Assembly: GCA_905371715.1 (NCBI GenBank)
Contig: CAJPLV010000001.1
Span: forward strand, 65,411-129,410
Direction: 5' to 3'
DNA from: Candidatus Saccharimonadota bacterium
GTDB taxonomy: Bacteria > Patescibacteriota > Saccharimonadia > Saccharimonadales > Saccharimonadaceae
DNA: 64,000 bases
How positions within the stretch are numbered: position 1 is the stretch's first letter; each line of letters opens with the position of its first letter. Below the pieces are notes generated by a model, which was not told the origin of the DNA, did not search any database, and saw only the letters and a list, made by a program, of their open reading frames with translations. The translations under genes were made by a program, and so were the position numbers. Shown one piece after another: positions 52,298-61,697 of the stretch.

Positions 52298-53412
52298 GCG
52301 ACGCCTCCTCCGCTATTTGCTACCGCGCCTATCCAGGTTTGCCCGCGATTGAGCGCGATTTCTTTGCCGTTGGCGTCGAAAAAGCGTAACGGCTCGGTGC
52401 GGCTGCCTTTGCGCCATGTTGCTTCAGCGACCGTGCCGTTTTGGAAAATATGCGCCGCGCCGCTCCCGACTGTGACGATACTTTGCCGCCAGCCGTCTTC
52501 GCGTACGGTGGTTTCGTCGACGCGCATAGCGATGACGACGCTTGGCGCGATGCGACCTTCTTCACGGTCGTTGCTAACCGCGCCGCCAATGCTGCGCAGA
52601 TAGGAATTGCTTGCTTTATCGTAGTCGTAGTGCGTGTTGTAGAGTGGACCGCTAAAGTTGATATCAATACTCGTGGCGTTTGGCTGCTCGCTGGCTGTGC
52701 CGGCGGCGCGCGCTTGCCCGGAGAATTGCGAGTTTTTGTAGCCTTTCGCGGCGTTGAGCGCGTCGAGTTTTTCAAAGTTTGTGTAGACATTGTGCGGCGC
52801 ATATCGGTCGCGAGCGCGCCAATAGCTGCCGCCGTTGAAGAACTGGTCAATGTCGCGGTAGCTGCCGTTGCGGATTTCGGCGAGTGCTGCTGCGCTGCCG
52901 CCGACATGAGCAACGCTTGCTTGATACGGCGCGAGCCAATCAACGTAATACATGCGCAGGCTGCGCACTGGTCCGACTAGACCTGGTTTATGCTGTTGGT
53001 ATAAACACAAAAATCGCGTGATGCCTCCTTCGGCGATCGCCTCATAGACGACTTCCGCCTGTTTTAGCCCGGACTGCGGGCGCGAATCCGGCGAGTTCTC
53101 AATCATCACTGCAGTGACCGGTTTGGTGACAGCGGTTTCGTCGGCAACTTCTATTCCATTGAGCTGCGAGTAGAATTTTGTCGGTCCGGTTTTCTTCTTG
53201 CGTACAATTGGCGTGTGGTCGGTTTGCGCAACAGGCGGCTGATAGGTTAAATAAAACGCTGCCGCGCAGCCGATAAAAATGAGCAGCACGCCGCAAATCA
53301 ATATCGTCGCTAAGCGGTGGCGCTCAATAAACGCGCGAAACCGTTTGATTTTGCCTGGCTGCTGTTTGGCAAGCAGCTTGCGGCTGAGCTCGGTTGATCT
53401 TTTTGTGTCCAT
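52288..53412 (-). CDS. DUF3048 (YerB-like) membrane-anchored protein
   Basis: 374 residues: one membrane helix (LATILICGVLLIFIGCAAAFYL) then an outside DUF3048 region (PVTAVMIENSPDSRPQSGLKQAEVVYEAIAEGGITRFLCLYQ; VGPVRSLR; DWLAPYQASVAHVGGS). B. subtilis YerB is the named relative; function is not known. Sits with the kinase and regulator, possibly as a signal sensor. Confidence 0.82.
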   Translation of the reverse strand: MDTKRSTELSRKLLAKQQPGKIKRFRAFIERHRLATILICGVLLIFIGCAAAFYLTYQPPVAQTDHTPIVRKKKTGPTKFYSQLNGIEVADETAVTKPVTAVMIENSPDSRPQSGLKQAEVVYEAIAEGGITRFLCLYQQHKPGLVGPVRSLRMYYVDWLAPYQASVAHVGGSAAALAEIRNGSYRDIDQFFNGGSYWRARDRYAPHNVYTNFEKLDALNAAKGYKNSQFSGQARAAGTASEQPNATSIDINFSGPLYNTHYDYDKASNSYLRSIGGAVSNDREEGRIAPSVVIAMRVDETTVREDGWRQSIVTVGSGAAHIFQNGTVAEATWRKGSRTEPLRFFDANGKEIALNRGQTWIGAVANSGGGVAWH

Positions 53413-53547
53413 GCTTATGGTTATTATAACAGATTGCGTACCGTACCGTGGCGTTTTGATGCGATACTTGCGGCTTAGTATCGTTATAGGTTGAAAAACA
53501 ACAATACTATTGCTAATTTTATATAAATATTATATAATAAAAGGATA

Positions 53548-54129
53548 ATGTCTACGAAAAATCATTTTGAGCATACGCTGCCTCCTCTGTCATTGGCTAA
53601 TGGAACGCAGCTGAGCGCCGGGTTGTACAGTGTTGAAGGCGGAACGCGCTATCGAATGGTATTTGGCGATCATCCTGAGCGCCTGAGTTCGCCGCGCGTC
53701 ACGTTTAACTCAGAGGCTGGCAGAATTGCGCATTTTGCTGGTATGCTATTTCGCGGTGCTCCGCGAGATTCCATAGCCGGCATGTCGATGATTGACTATT
53801 TTACCAAAGTGGCGCAGGGAGAATTGGGGCTGGCGATTGGCGAGACTTCAACGATGCGTAAGCCCATCATTGTTCGTTGCCTCGCAAAATACGGTTTTCT
53901 CGCGAGCCGGCTGGAGAGTACGAGCGTGCGCGCCGGGCTGCTGCCGCGCGGGATTGATGACGGCCATCATCCGAATGTTCACTTTATTTCGGGCAATCAA
54001 GCGGAATTTGAAGATTCGCGTTGGTGGCGGTTTTATCGCGTCGTGAACGAAAGAGAGCTCCCTTATCGCTACCCGCTTGAGCATCCGTCAACAGAGATAG
54101 ATTTGCACACATCGTTCACGCTAGAATGA
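53548..54129 (+). CDS. Hypothetical protein, 193 aa
   Basis: MSTKNHFEHTLPPLSLANG... Soluble, mixed beta/alpha, no recognised family. AAGGA and a TATAAT box precede the ATG. Its 3' end overlaps gltX tail to tail by 9 nt. Confidence 0.6.
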   Translation: MSTKNHFEHTLPPLSLANGTQLSAGLYSVEGGTRYRMVFGDHPERLSSPRVTFNSEAGRIAHFAGMLFRGAPRDSIAGMSMIDYFTKVAQGELGLAIGETSTMRKPIIVRCLAKYGFLASRLESTSVRAGLLPRGIDDGHHPNVHFISGNQAEFEDSRWWRFYRVVNERELPYRYPLEHPSTEIDLHTSFTLE

Positions 54130-55590
54130 TACTAACCGCCTGAGCGTCGTCTCTTTGCCGAGTAGCGCGAGCGTGTCGTTGAGCTGCGGGCTGAATGGCG
54201 CCCACGTGATGGCGATACGGACAAGGCTGAATAAGATGCCGGGTTTTTGACTAGTTTTTTCGAGTAAATCGTTAAGGCGCTGCTGAATTGATTCCGGCGT
54301 CCAATCGGTGAGCGCGGCGAGTGAATCGTGTGCAGTGCGCATGAGGGCTTGGCGCTCACCGGGCGAAAGTTTTTTGAGCTGTTTGTTCGTCTCAATGAGC
54401 GAGTCGTCGCGCGTGGGTTCTTCAAAAAAGTAATTGGTGAGCTGGGGCAAGTCGGCAAGTGTTTTTAAGCGGTCTTGCGCCAGGGCGAGAACGCGTTTTT
54501 TGTAATCCTCGCTCGCCTGCGCTGCGGCGGGCGGCCAGTAAGTAGAAGCAGCCGCAGATTGCTTCGAAGATCTGTTGCCGACAGGATTGCTCACCCGTGT
54601 ATATAAATCGTCCAAGCTCAGGCGCCGAATCCATTGCCCGTTCATCCAAAGCAGTCGCTTTTCGTCGAAGCGCGCGCCGGATTTTTGCACGCGGCTGAGG
54701 CTGAATTTCTCAATCAGCTCGTCGCGACTGAAGATTTCTTGCTCAGTGCCATCATTCCAGCCCATGCTTGCGAGAAAATTCAGCATCGCTTCGGGCAAAA
54801 TCCCATCAGTGCGATAGTCGGTGACGCTTTTTGCACCGTCGCGTTTACCGAGCTTTTTTTTGCCGTCGGGAGCCATGATGTGCGGTAGACACGCTAAAAC
54901 CGGCGGCGTCAACTCAAACGCTTCATATAAGCTCAAATAGCGTGGAATCGACGATATATACTCCAAACCGCGAATGACGTGTGTGATGCGCATTTCAGCG
55001 TCATCTACGATGTGTGCAAAATTGTACGTTGGGTAGCCGTCGGCTTTGATAAGAATGAAATCATCAAGTGCTTCTGATCCAGCAGATAATTCACCCATTA
55101 CCGGATCGTGCCAAACGTAGCGCTTAGGATGTGTGACCTTGAATCGTAGTGGCTGTGTACCGTCCCATGCTGGCGGATTTTCAGGGCGGTAATCGCGATA
55201 TAAAAACGCTTTTTTGGCGGCACGCGCTTTGTCGCGGAAAGCCTGCACTTGCTCCGGGGTGTATGGATCTGCATATGCCAGCCCCTTGTCGATTAACGTT
55301 TGCGCCCACGTACGATAGATTTCGAGTCGCTCGGACTGGTGATAGGGACCGTACTCGCCGCCGCGCCGCGGCCCTTCGTCCCAGTCAAGCCCTAGCCACT
55401 CAAGTGTATCTAAAATTAAATCTTCCGCGCCCGGCACAAAACGCGCGCGGTCGGTGTCTTCAATGCGTAAAATAAACGTACCGCCCTGTTGCCGCGCTAA
55501 AAGCCACGGAAACAGTGCCGCGCGGACGTTGCCGACATGAATATAACCCGTCGGACTCGGTGCAAATCGCGTGCGAATGGTTGTCATCAT
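54121..55590 (-). CDS. gltX: Glutamyl-tRNA synthetase
   Basis: 489 residues, class I synthetase. HIGH-type motif FAPSPTGYIHVGN, EDTD, and the KMSKS-type KKLGKRDGAKS. Charges tRNA-Glu, one copy of which lies about 4 kb away. The discriminating and non-discriminating types cannot be told apart by eye. Confidence 0.95.
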   Translation of the reverse strand: MMTTIRTRFAPSPTGYIHVGNVRAALFPWLLARQQGGTFILRIEDTDRARFVPGAEDLILDTLEWLGLDWDEGPRRGGEYGPYHQSERLEIYRTWAQTLIDKGLAYADPYTPEQVQAFRDKARAAKKAFLYRDYRPENPPAWDGTQPLRFKVTHPKRYVWHDPVMGELSAGSEALDDFILIKADGYPTYNFAHIVDDAEMRITHVIRGLEYISSIPRYLSLYEAFELTPPVLACLPHIMAPDGKKKLGKRDGAKSVTDYRTDGILPEAMLNFLASMGWNDGTEQEIFSRDELIEKFSLSRVQKSGARFDEKRLLWMNGQWIRRLSLDDLYTRVSNPVGNRSSKQSAAASTYWPPAAAQASEDYKKRVLALAQDRLKTLADLPQLTNYFFEEPTRDDSLIETNKQLKKLSPGERQALMRTAHDSLAALTDWTPESIQQRLNDLLEKTSQKPGILFSLVRIAITWAPFSPQLNDTLALLGKETTLRRLVSF

Positions 55591-55752
55591 ATAGTTAAAT
55601 TATATAACATCAAACGGATATTTACATACTTAAATTTTGCTGAACGCCCCATTTTAACTTACTGAATCTGGCTATTCTATAATATAAACTACTGTGTTAT
55701 CTCTTTGCCTTTTATATAAAGAGAAGAATTATGCATAATTACGATAATAATT

Positions 55753-56112
55753 ATGAGCAAAATTAGCCGAGCTAAACATTATGTATTTCGGAATTATGCT
55801 AGAATGCTTATCTATGACGGCAAAATTGAACGCTATAACCGCACCAGCCAAGAAGAATGCATTGACCCCAACCTGACTCTGCTATTTGAAGACGCCACCC
55901 GCTTTAACCATGAGCTAGCTAACTGGCTGTTTTATTACAATATTAAGCGCCCTCACTTTCAACCACCGAGACCCAAACTACCTAGATATCCAAATCCTAC
56001 CACTCAAAGCCTACATAAACATGCTAAAATTAAGCCCAGGAGAGTCCAGAATGTGTTGGATCCCATACAAGGTATTGACATATTCTATTCTACATACTGC
56101 GACGTAGGCTGA
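55753..56112 (+). pseudogene. Transposase remnant (rve/IS3-IS481 type C-terminus)
   Basis: 119 codons. The part YDGKIERYNRTSQEECID...FNHELANWLFYYNIKRPH is the C-terminal half of a DDE transposase (after the catalytic Glu region); the N-terminal catalytic part is missing. Inverted repeats were not found. Truncated remnant. Confidence 0.75.
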
Positions 56113-56146
56113 AATACAGTCATCCTTGAGCAGCTAGGAGATGATC

Positions 56147-56344
56147 ATGCCTAGTAGGCGCGATCTGAGTGACATTGCCAACCAGTTCGTTCCTGACGAA
56201 GGTGACGAGGCGTGGGCGGTTGATCCTAACCAGCCCGAACACATGCACCAAGGTCAGGAATCTGGCGAGCCCCACTCTGATGGGTGGTACATGTATAATG
56301 ACGGCACTCCTCACTGGGAGAAGTATCGCTCTGACGATGAGTGA
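56147..56344 (+). CDS. Small acidic hypothetical protein, 65 aa
   Basis: MPSRRDLSDIANQFVPDEGDE..., rich in Asp, Glu, Gln and His. An AGGAG site lies 7 nt before ATG 56147. No family recognised. Followed by a terminator-like hairpin. Confidence 0.5.
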   Translation: MPSRRDLSDIANQFVPDEGDEAWAVDPNQPEHMHQGQESGEPHSDGWYMYNDGTPHWEKYRSDDE

Positions 56345-56364
56345 CACTCTCACCTCAGGGATTC

Positions 56365-56390
56365 CCCTTTTTTTCAAATTTGAAAAAGGG
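56365..56390 (+). terminator. Terminator-like palindrome after the small acidic gene
   Basis: CCC-T7-C-AAA mirrors TTT-G-A5-GGG; a stem with a 2-nt bulge and A/T-rich arms. Confidence 0.45.
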
Positions 56391-56427
56391 AAAGTTTCCA
56401 TGTAATTTTAAATAAGCTAGCTAAACC

Positions 56428-56706
56428 GTGAACTATAAAAAATACCTTGCGCTTCAAACCAGGCTTGAATGGTTTTACGATTTTCATCCAGGTTTCTTTG
56501 ATGATATTTCGGCTAGTCAAAAAGAATTGCTGCAGCGAACATTTTTGTACGACACGTCAGACGATGAATATCCTGAATCAATCCGCAAATTTTATAATGA
56601 CACGATTGCAGGACGTCCGCAATTACAGCATGATATGCGTATAGCAGTTGACGCATTATACCGAGCAGCTGGCGCAGGTAAGTTGACCGACTATATTGAT
56701 GATTAG
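56428..56706 (+). CDS. Hypothetical protein, 92 aa
   Basis: GTG start (MNYKKYLALQTRLEWFYDFHPGF...). Helical, acidic end. No recognised family. Lies in the decayed patch between the transposase remnant and the broken metallopeptidase. Confidence 0.45.
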   Translation: MNYKKYLALQTRLEWFYDFHPGFFDDISASQKELLQRTFLYDTSDDEYPESIRKFYNDTIAGRPQLQHDMRIAVDALYRAAGAGKLTDYIDD

Positions 56707-56727
56707 AATTTATCCAGTCGCCTTGAT

Positions 56728-57030
56728 TTATTGATTATTGTATGTGGTCGCTTTTGAGGTTTCAAATATTTCCACAAACTCATCAATGTCTTTTACGTTA
56801 TCTCATGTATCTATGGTCGCTTTCTTTGGCATTAATAATGCTGCAGCGAATGCGTTCGCTTGAACTTCTTTTTGAGTTTTTGAACCTGATAATCTAGGAT
56901 TAGCTTACGGTATTCAATAACCCCCAGCTTTCGTTGCGTCATCATGTAAAACACATACCCTATTCCATGTGCTAATGAAAATCTTTGTCTAAAGATAGGT
57001 TCGTTTTGCGAGATCTATATTCTATAGGGA
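56728..57030 (-). pseudogene. Degraded ImmA/IrrE-family metallopeptidase
   Basis: Minus-strand pieces in different frames match the family: RQRFSLAHGIGYVFY corresponds to the RQRFTLAHELGH active site (the catalytic Glu is Gly and the last His is Tyr) and, after a frameshift, EVQANAFAAALLMPKK matches the third-ligand region. A TGA interrupts before DNVKDIDEFVEIF. ImmA/IrrE proteases cleave phage-type repressors, so this is probably a relic of a mobile element. Confidence 0.7.
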
Positions 57031-57245
57031 CTCTTTTCGTCGCTCTTAAACGCTCTTGTTGAAACGCTCGGTGAATTAAGTATTACCGACTAGCGTCTGT
57101 ACTTAAAAACTCTACTATTTTTTATTAGCATTCTGATTGCAACACAAAACTAAGACCTTGTTTGTTGAAACTTTTGTTGCAAATCGGCAGCATTGTCTTT
57201 TATAGTGGGTGTTCTTAAGAATCTTCTATCAATCCCTAGCAAGGG
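57031..57245. other. AT-rich gene-free remainder of the decayed patch
   Basis: No coding pattern seen upstream of the broken metallopeptidase up to the next gene. Confidence 0.4.
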
Positions 57246-58301
57246 CTATAGACTCGCCGCCAGCCGTTCTATTTGATCTGGTGCGAGCTGTGCGCTGCCT
57301 TGTACGGTGTATAATATGCCGCCGTTTACCCATGCAGCGTTGCTATTGTAGGTATAAATCGTTAAGCCGTTGATGGTGGCGGTGCTGTATTTGCGGCCAG
57401 CAGCCGGTTTGACGTAATTTTCGAGTACAGCACTTGAGTCCCAGTTTGATTTAGTCTGCGCGAGCGTGAACGTCTCGCTGCTGCCGTTTGATGCAAACTT
57501 CATTGTGACGCTACCTTTATCGTACGCAACGGGTCCATTTAACGTATAGCCTGCCGGTTGATAGCCCGGGTATGTAGCATTGATTCCCGCTTGCGCGGTG
57601 GCGACGCGCGTGCTGAGCGCCGGCATATTTAAGTACGTAAAATACGCGCCAAGCAGCATAACGGCGAGTGCGACGCTTGCCGTGCTGACGAATTGGCGGA
57701 ATTTTGAATATTTTTTCGGCTGCTTAATTTCTTTGCGCTCGGAGCGCGGTTTCATCTGCTTGGTGGCAGACTCAATCGCTTGCTGTTTGATGACGTGGGA
57801 CGGCAGTGCGACGCGCGCTTGTTCGGCGGCGTTCGCTTGGCGTTTTTGCTCAACTGCTTGTACCATTGTGTGCTGCATCGGTGCAATGTCGGGCGCGGTT
57901 TGCTGTGCTGACGCTCGGGTCTGCGCGCGTGCTGGTGTCGCTTTTGCAAAGTGCGCGACGCGCGGGTGCGTGATCGCTTGCGGCGTGCGTTTCACGGCGC
58001 GATGCTTCTGGATTGTCGGGTGCGGCTGTATTTGCGGTTGTGTTGTTATGCGCGGTGCGACTCTGGGTGCTGTTGACGGTGTAGTATGCGCAGTAGGCTT
58101 GACGCACGCTTTTATGCCGTTGATTGATTTGGTTTTATTGACGTAGCGGCGCTGTAGCGTTTGCGAGCGCTGTGGGCGGGCATGAATATCAACCGCACGC
58201 CGCGACATCGCATCCTGTACGTCCGCACTGCGTTCGGCGCGCAGAATTTTGCCGGTTTCGGCGTCGTAGATTGTTCCATTGATGCTTACTTTTTTGTTCA
58301 T
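57246..58301 (-). CDS. Membrane protein with long basic tail and DUF4367-like outer domain
   Basis: 351 residues: about 195 residues of basic, Pro/Gln/Thr/Ala-rich cytoplasmic tail, one membrane helix (VALAVMLLGAYFTYLNM), then an outside domain (YQPAGYTLNGPVAYDKGSVTMKFAS...GLTIYTY) resembling DUF4367. Role unknown. AGAGGATAGGG lies upstream of the ATG. Confidence 0.65.
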   Translation of the reverse strand: MNKKVSINGTIYDAETGKILRAERSADVQDAMSRRAVDIHARPQRSQTLQRRYVNKTKSINGIKACVKPTAHTTPSTAPRVAPRITTQPQIQPHPTIQKHRAVKRTPQAITHPRVAHFAKATPARAQTRASAQQTAPDIAPMQHTMVQAVEQKRQANAAEQARVALPSHVIKQQAIESATKQMKPRSERKEIKQPKKYSKFRQFVSTASVALAVMLLGAYFTYLNMPALSTRVATAQAGINATYPGYQPAGYTLNGPVAYDKGSVTMKFASNGSSETFTLAQTKSNWDSSAVLENYVKPAAGRKYSTATINGLTIYTYNSNAAWVNGGILYTVQGSAQLAPDQIERLAASL

Positions 58302-58379
58302 ACCCTATCCTCTATCGCTACATGCTTATACTTATCATACCACGCAGTGCGCTATACACAAATGGCGAAATAATAATGG

Positions 58380-58385
58380 TATAAT
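58380..58385 (+). promoter_or_regulatory. TATAAT box before the PEGA gene
   Basis: TATAAT ends 11 nt before ATG 58397 and 2 nt before the in-frame GTG 58388, so ATG is the better start. Confidence 0.45.
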
Positions 58386-58396
58386 AAGTGAAAGCT

Positions 58397-59869
58397 ATGT
58401 ATGAGCATGATTCTAAACGCAAATTGCGCCTGAGACTAACATTCACTTACACAGTGATGATCTTGACGACGCTTGGGCTTGTCGTGGTGGCGTTGTTTAT
58501 CGCGCTTGGCTATCGCTACAATCAGTTTGACGGACGATTTGAACAAGGCGGTATGATTCAGTTTAATTCGCGCCCGAGCGGCGCTGAAATTCAGCTGGAT
58601 GCAGTTAAACTGTCGAACCGTACGGCAACGCGGATCACCGCAACAGCTGGCAACCATGCCGTTATGGTGTCGCGCGACGGCTATAAGCCCTGGCAAAAGC
58701 AAGCTACGGTTAAGCCGGGCGCGGTGCTGTGGCTCAATTACGTACGGCTCGTGCCAACCGACCCGAAGATTGAGACTGCGGCGACGTATGGCAGTATCGC
58801 GAGTGTCATGGCGAGTTTCGACCGCTCGCGTTTCGCAGTAATTGAGAACGACACGCAGCCGACCGTCACTTTCTCGCGCGTGCATGATGCCAACGTTGAG
58901 CACAGCTCAGTAACAGTGCCGGCTGATAAAATCACCGCGCCAAGCGCTGCCGGTTCAAGCCGCTTCTCGCTCGCCGGCTGGGATTATGCGAATAAACGCG
59001 TGCTCGTATTGCATACATACGATGATGGTAAAACTGAATATTTGCTTGTGCCAAAAGACAGCGGCGATCCTGCGCGCAATATTTCTACCGAATTTGGTAT
59101 TTCGATCGCCGAACTTCAGTACGATCCGACCGACAGTAACATCGCTTACGCTCTCACGACGAATCACGATGTTCGCCGCTTGAACTTATCAACGTCCACG
59201 TTGTCTGGTCCGCTTGTAACAAATGCAAGCTCGCTCGTCGTAGCGTACAACGGCTGGATCGGCTATGCCACGCATCCTGACGCCAGCGGCATTCGCACCG
59301 TTGGCTATGTGTCGAAAGATAAGCTTACTGCCAAAACGGTGCAGACATTTACGAATATGTCCGGCCGCAGTCTTAGCTACACGATTGCGAGCTACTATAA
59401 CGAGCTCTATCAGCTGGTTGTGGCGGGCGACAGCGCGACCGTATATCGCGCCGAGCTGCCAGGCAGCGATTCCACAGACGTTATCAAAAGCAAGACGATT
59501 GCGAAATTATCGCTTGCAAAAGACGTTGCATTCGCTGGTTTTTCGCCGCGCGAGCAGCGTTTCGTTTACATCCAGAACGGGCGCGACATTGTGACGTATG
59601 ATTTGGAATTGTCGTCGATTGCTACTGTAGCTCCGTCTGCGGCGCTCAATGCTAAAATTGGCTGGCTTGACGATTTCCACCTGCTGAGTACGGCAGACGG
59701 CACAATTGAGTTTATGGATTACGATGGCACGAATATGCAAACGCTTGCCCGCGGTGCAAGCCATGCCGCGACATTGCTTGCCGGCAATGATAAATTTTTC
59801 TACTATTTCACGCGCGATGAAGCTGCCGGCACAGTACGTTTGATGCGATTGTCGCTGACAACGGAATAG
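58397..59869 (+). CDS. PEGA-domain surface protein
   Basis: 490 residues: one membrane helix (VMILTTLGLVVVALFIALGY), then a PEGA domain (GMIQFNSRPSGAEIQLDAVKLSNRTATRI...GYKPWQKQATV) and about 350 residues of beta-rich repeats that look like a propeller. Probably an envelope scaffold. Converges with the sortase gene. Confidence 0.7.
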   Translation: MYEHDSKRKLRLRLTFTYTVMILTTLGLVVVALFIALGYRYNQFDGRFEQGGMIQFNSRPSGAEIQLDAVKLSNRTATRITATAGNHAVMVSRDGYKPWQKQATVKPGAVLWLNYVRLVPTDPKIETAATYGSIASVMASFDRSRFAVIENDTQPTVTFSRVHDANVEHSSVTVPADKITAPSAAGSSRFSLAGWDYANKRVLVLHTYDDGKTEYLLVPKDSGDPARNISTEFGISIAELQYDPTDSNIAYALTTNHDVRRLNLSTSTLSGPLVTNASSLVVAYNGWIGYATHPDASGIRTVGYVSKDKLTAKTVQTFTNMSGRSLSYTIASYYNELYQLVVAGDSATVYRAELPGSDSTDVIKSKTIAKLSLAKDVAFAGFSPREQRFVYIQNGRDIVTYDLELSSIATVAPSAALNAKIGWLDDFHLLSTADGTIEFMDYDGTNMQTLARGASHAATLLAGNDKFFYYFTRDEAAGTVRLMRLSLTTE

Positions 59870-59918
59870 CAGAGATAGCGGAGAGGACCTGGTCCACCCT
59901 TCTAAATGGGTAACGCTG

Positions 59919-61259
59919 CTAGCGCGCGCCAACACCAAATAACCGTTCAATAAATGTCGGCGAGTTTGCAGGCATCTTCTTGGCAGAGTTGGTTTTAGCT
60001 GCCGGTTTGGTTGTCTCTGTGGATGCTGCCGCTTCGTCTGGACTCGGACTAATTTGCTCGCCAAACACCAGTAGCCGGTTGAGCGCCGTGCCGAGCGGTA
60101 CGCACGTAATGAGCGTGATATACGGCTTGTCGCTGCCGATTTGGAGCGCGCTCACATCGGTCGGTTTGACGACCTGCGTGCGTGTGATTTTGTACGTGTA
60201 GCGTTTGCTATTATAATTGACATAAACGACATCGCCGGCTGCCATTCGTTCAAGCCGCGCGAAGACGAATTTATGATTGCCGCTATCAAGCCAATCGTTT
60301 GCGGAGTGCCCCGACACGACGAAATTGCCGCGCTCGCCTGGGCGCGCGTTTGCGCCTTGTATATTAAACCACACTACGCCGCGCGTCATAGCAGCATTGA
60401 GCGAGTCTTGGCTGGACGCATCGGCGTCCCAGACGATCGGTTCGTCTACAGCGATTTTTGGAATAATAAGCTTCGGGTCGGCAGATACAGGCGTCTCCGC
60501 GTTTGATGACACAATGATTGATTCTGGATCCATCGCGCCTGGTGCAACATACGCTTCAACGTATGCAAATAAGACGCGGTTGTATTGCAAAAACAAAAAT
60601 ACGAGCAGCACGCCGAGTGCCGCCATGACTGGCACGAAATGGCGGCTCTTACGTACTTTTGCTGCGCGTTTTTTGATTTTTTGCCGCAGCGAGCCGCGTA
60701 AGTCGTCGATCGCTTCATTCGGCGTGAGCGCCTCCGTGTTTTCGACTGCGCGGAGTTTTTCGGCGGCAGTGCGGTGGACTTCTGCTTGGTCGTTGAGCGA
60801 TTTTTTGGCAGCTGCCACTTGCGAGGTGTAGTACCGTTCGTAGTATTGCTGGTAGTACGATTGCCAAGCACTGTGGTATTTTTGCCACGAACTGTCTTGA
60901 GTTTTGAGTGGCGAATCCTGGCTGAGCGTTCGGCTGTATGGATTTTCTTCGTGTGCATTGACTGCACCTGACCCCGGCGCGATACGCTGCTGCGAGATCT
61001 CTTGCGTTTGTGCGACCGTGCCGGTTGGCTGAGCGTAGCCGTAGCGTGCGGTTATAGGCTGGTTTGCTGCCGACTTTGATGCTGTCGGCGCGGGTACATT
61101 TGATATGACGCCAGTTGCGTGCGGATCGTTCTGGTAGATTGTGTCGATTTGCCCGCGAACGATATTTGCCGCCGCCTGCTTTTGCGCGGGATTACCAGAA
61201 ATATCGGCGTCCGCAGACTGCCGCGATGGCACTGATAACGAGGATCGATCATCGTTCAT
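59919..61259 (-). CDS. Sortase
   Basis: 446 residues. About 210 residues of cytoplasmic tail, a membrane helix (FVPVMAALGVLLVFLFLQYN), then the sortase domain with His318 (VVSGHSAND), Cys386 (LITCVPLG) and Arg395 (NRLLVFGE), a complete catalytic triad. Attaches LPxTG-type proteins to the wall; the LPHTG protein at 61698 is the obvious substrate. The cytoplasmic tail is unusually long. Confidence 0.88.
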   Translation of the reverse strand: MNDDRSSLSVPSRQSADADISGNPAQKQAAANIVRGQIDTIYQNDPHATGVISNVPAPTASKSAANQPITARYGYAQPTGTVAQTQEISQQRIAPGSGAVNAHEENPYSRTLSQDSPLKTQDSSWQKYHSAWQSYYQQYYERYYTSQVAAAKKSLNDQAEVHRTAAEKLRAVENTEALTPNEAIDDLRGSLRQKIKKRAAKVRKSRHFVPVMAALGVLLVFLFLQYNRVLFAYVEAYVAPGAMDPESIIVSSNAETPVSADPKLIIPKIAVDEPIVWDADASSQDSLNAAMTRGVVWFNIQGANARPGERGNFVVSGHSANDWLDSGNHKFVFARLERMAAGDVVYVNYNSKRYTYKITRTQVVKPTDVSALQIGSDKPYITLITCVPLGTALNRLLVFGEQISPSPDEAAASTETTKPAAKTNSAKKMPANSPTFIERLFGVGAR

Positions 61260-61408
61260 ATATGTGTCATAGTATAGCGTATTTAAGGCGCGAACACAAA
61301 AATGCTTGTTGGTTTCTATGCGCTCTTGAATGTACTGCCGTAGGTCTTGTTTCGCCCATTTTTGGACAAAAATAAAAGCCTCGTTTTGAGCGAAACTTAT
61401 TCATTTTG

Positions 61409-61495
61409 TGGTACCGCGGGCCGGACTTGAACCGGCACGTCCATAGGGACATCAGATTTTGAGTCTAACGTGTCTACCAATTCCACCACCGCGGC
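61409..61495 (-). tRNA. tRNA-Leu (CAA)
   Basis: Minus strand, long variable arm, anticodon loop CTCAAAA (CAA), T-arm CCGGTTCAAGTCCGG, encoded CCA. The first acceptor pair is G1-T72. Confidence 0.93.
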
Positions 61496-61621
61496 GTAGA
61501 AATTGTTTACAATAAGTATAGCATATACTAAATTTTTTAGCGAATCTCGCCGAAAAATTTGCCGAAATGGTCTAAAAGCGCCAAAAATCCGCCGAATTCC
61601 GCTTATTTTTATATATTATTA

Positions 61622-61650
61622 TTGACAATAAATAAAGATTGTGCTATTAT
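61622..61650 (+). promoter_or_regulatory. Strong promoter of the LPHTG surface protein
   Basis: TTGACA (61622-61627), 17 nt, TATTAT (61645-61650). A leader of about 40 nt and AAGGAGG (61686-61692) follow, so this gene is expressed in the classical way. Confidence 0.75.
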
Positions 61651-61697
61651 GAAACCATAAGCCAATGTGAGGTACAGAGGCGTAAAAGGAGGAAGTA

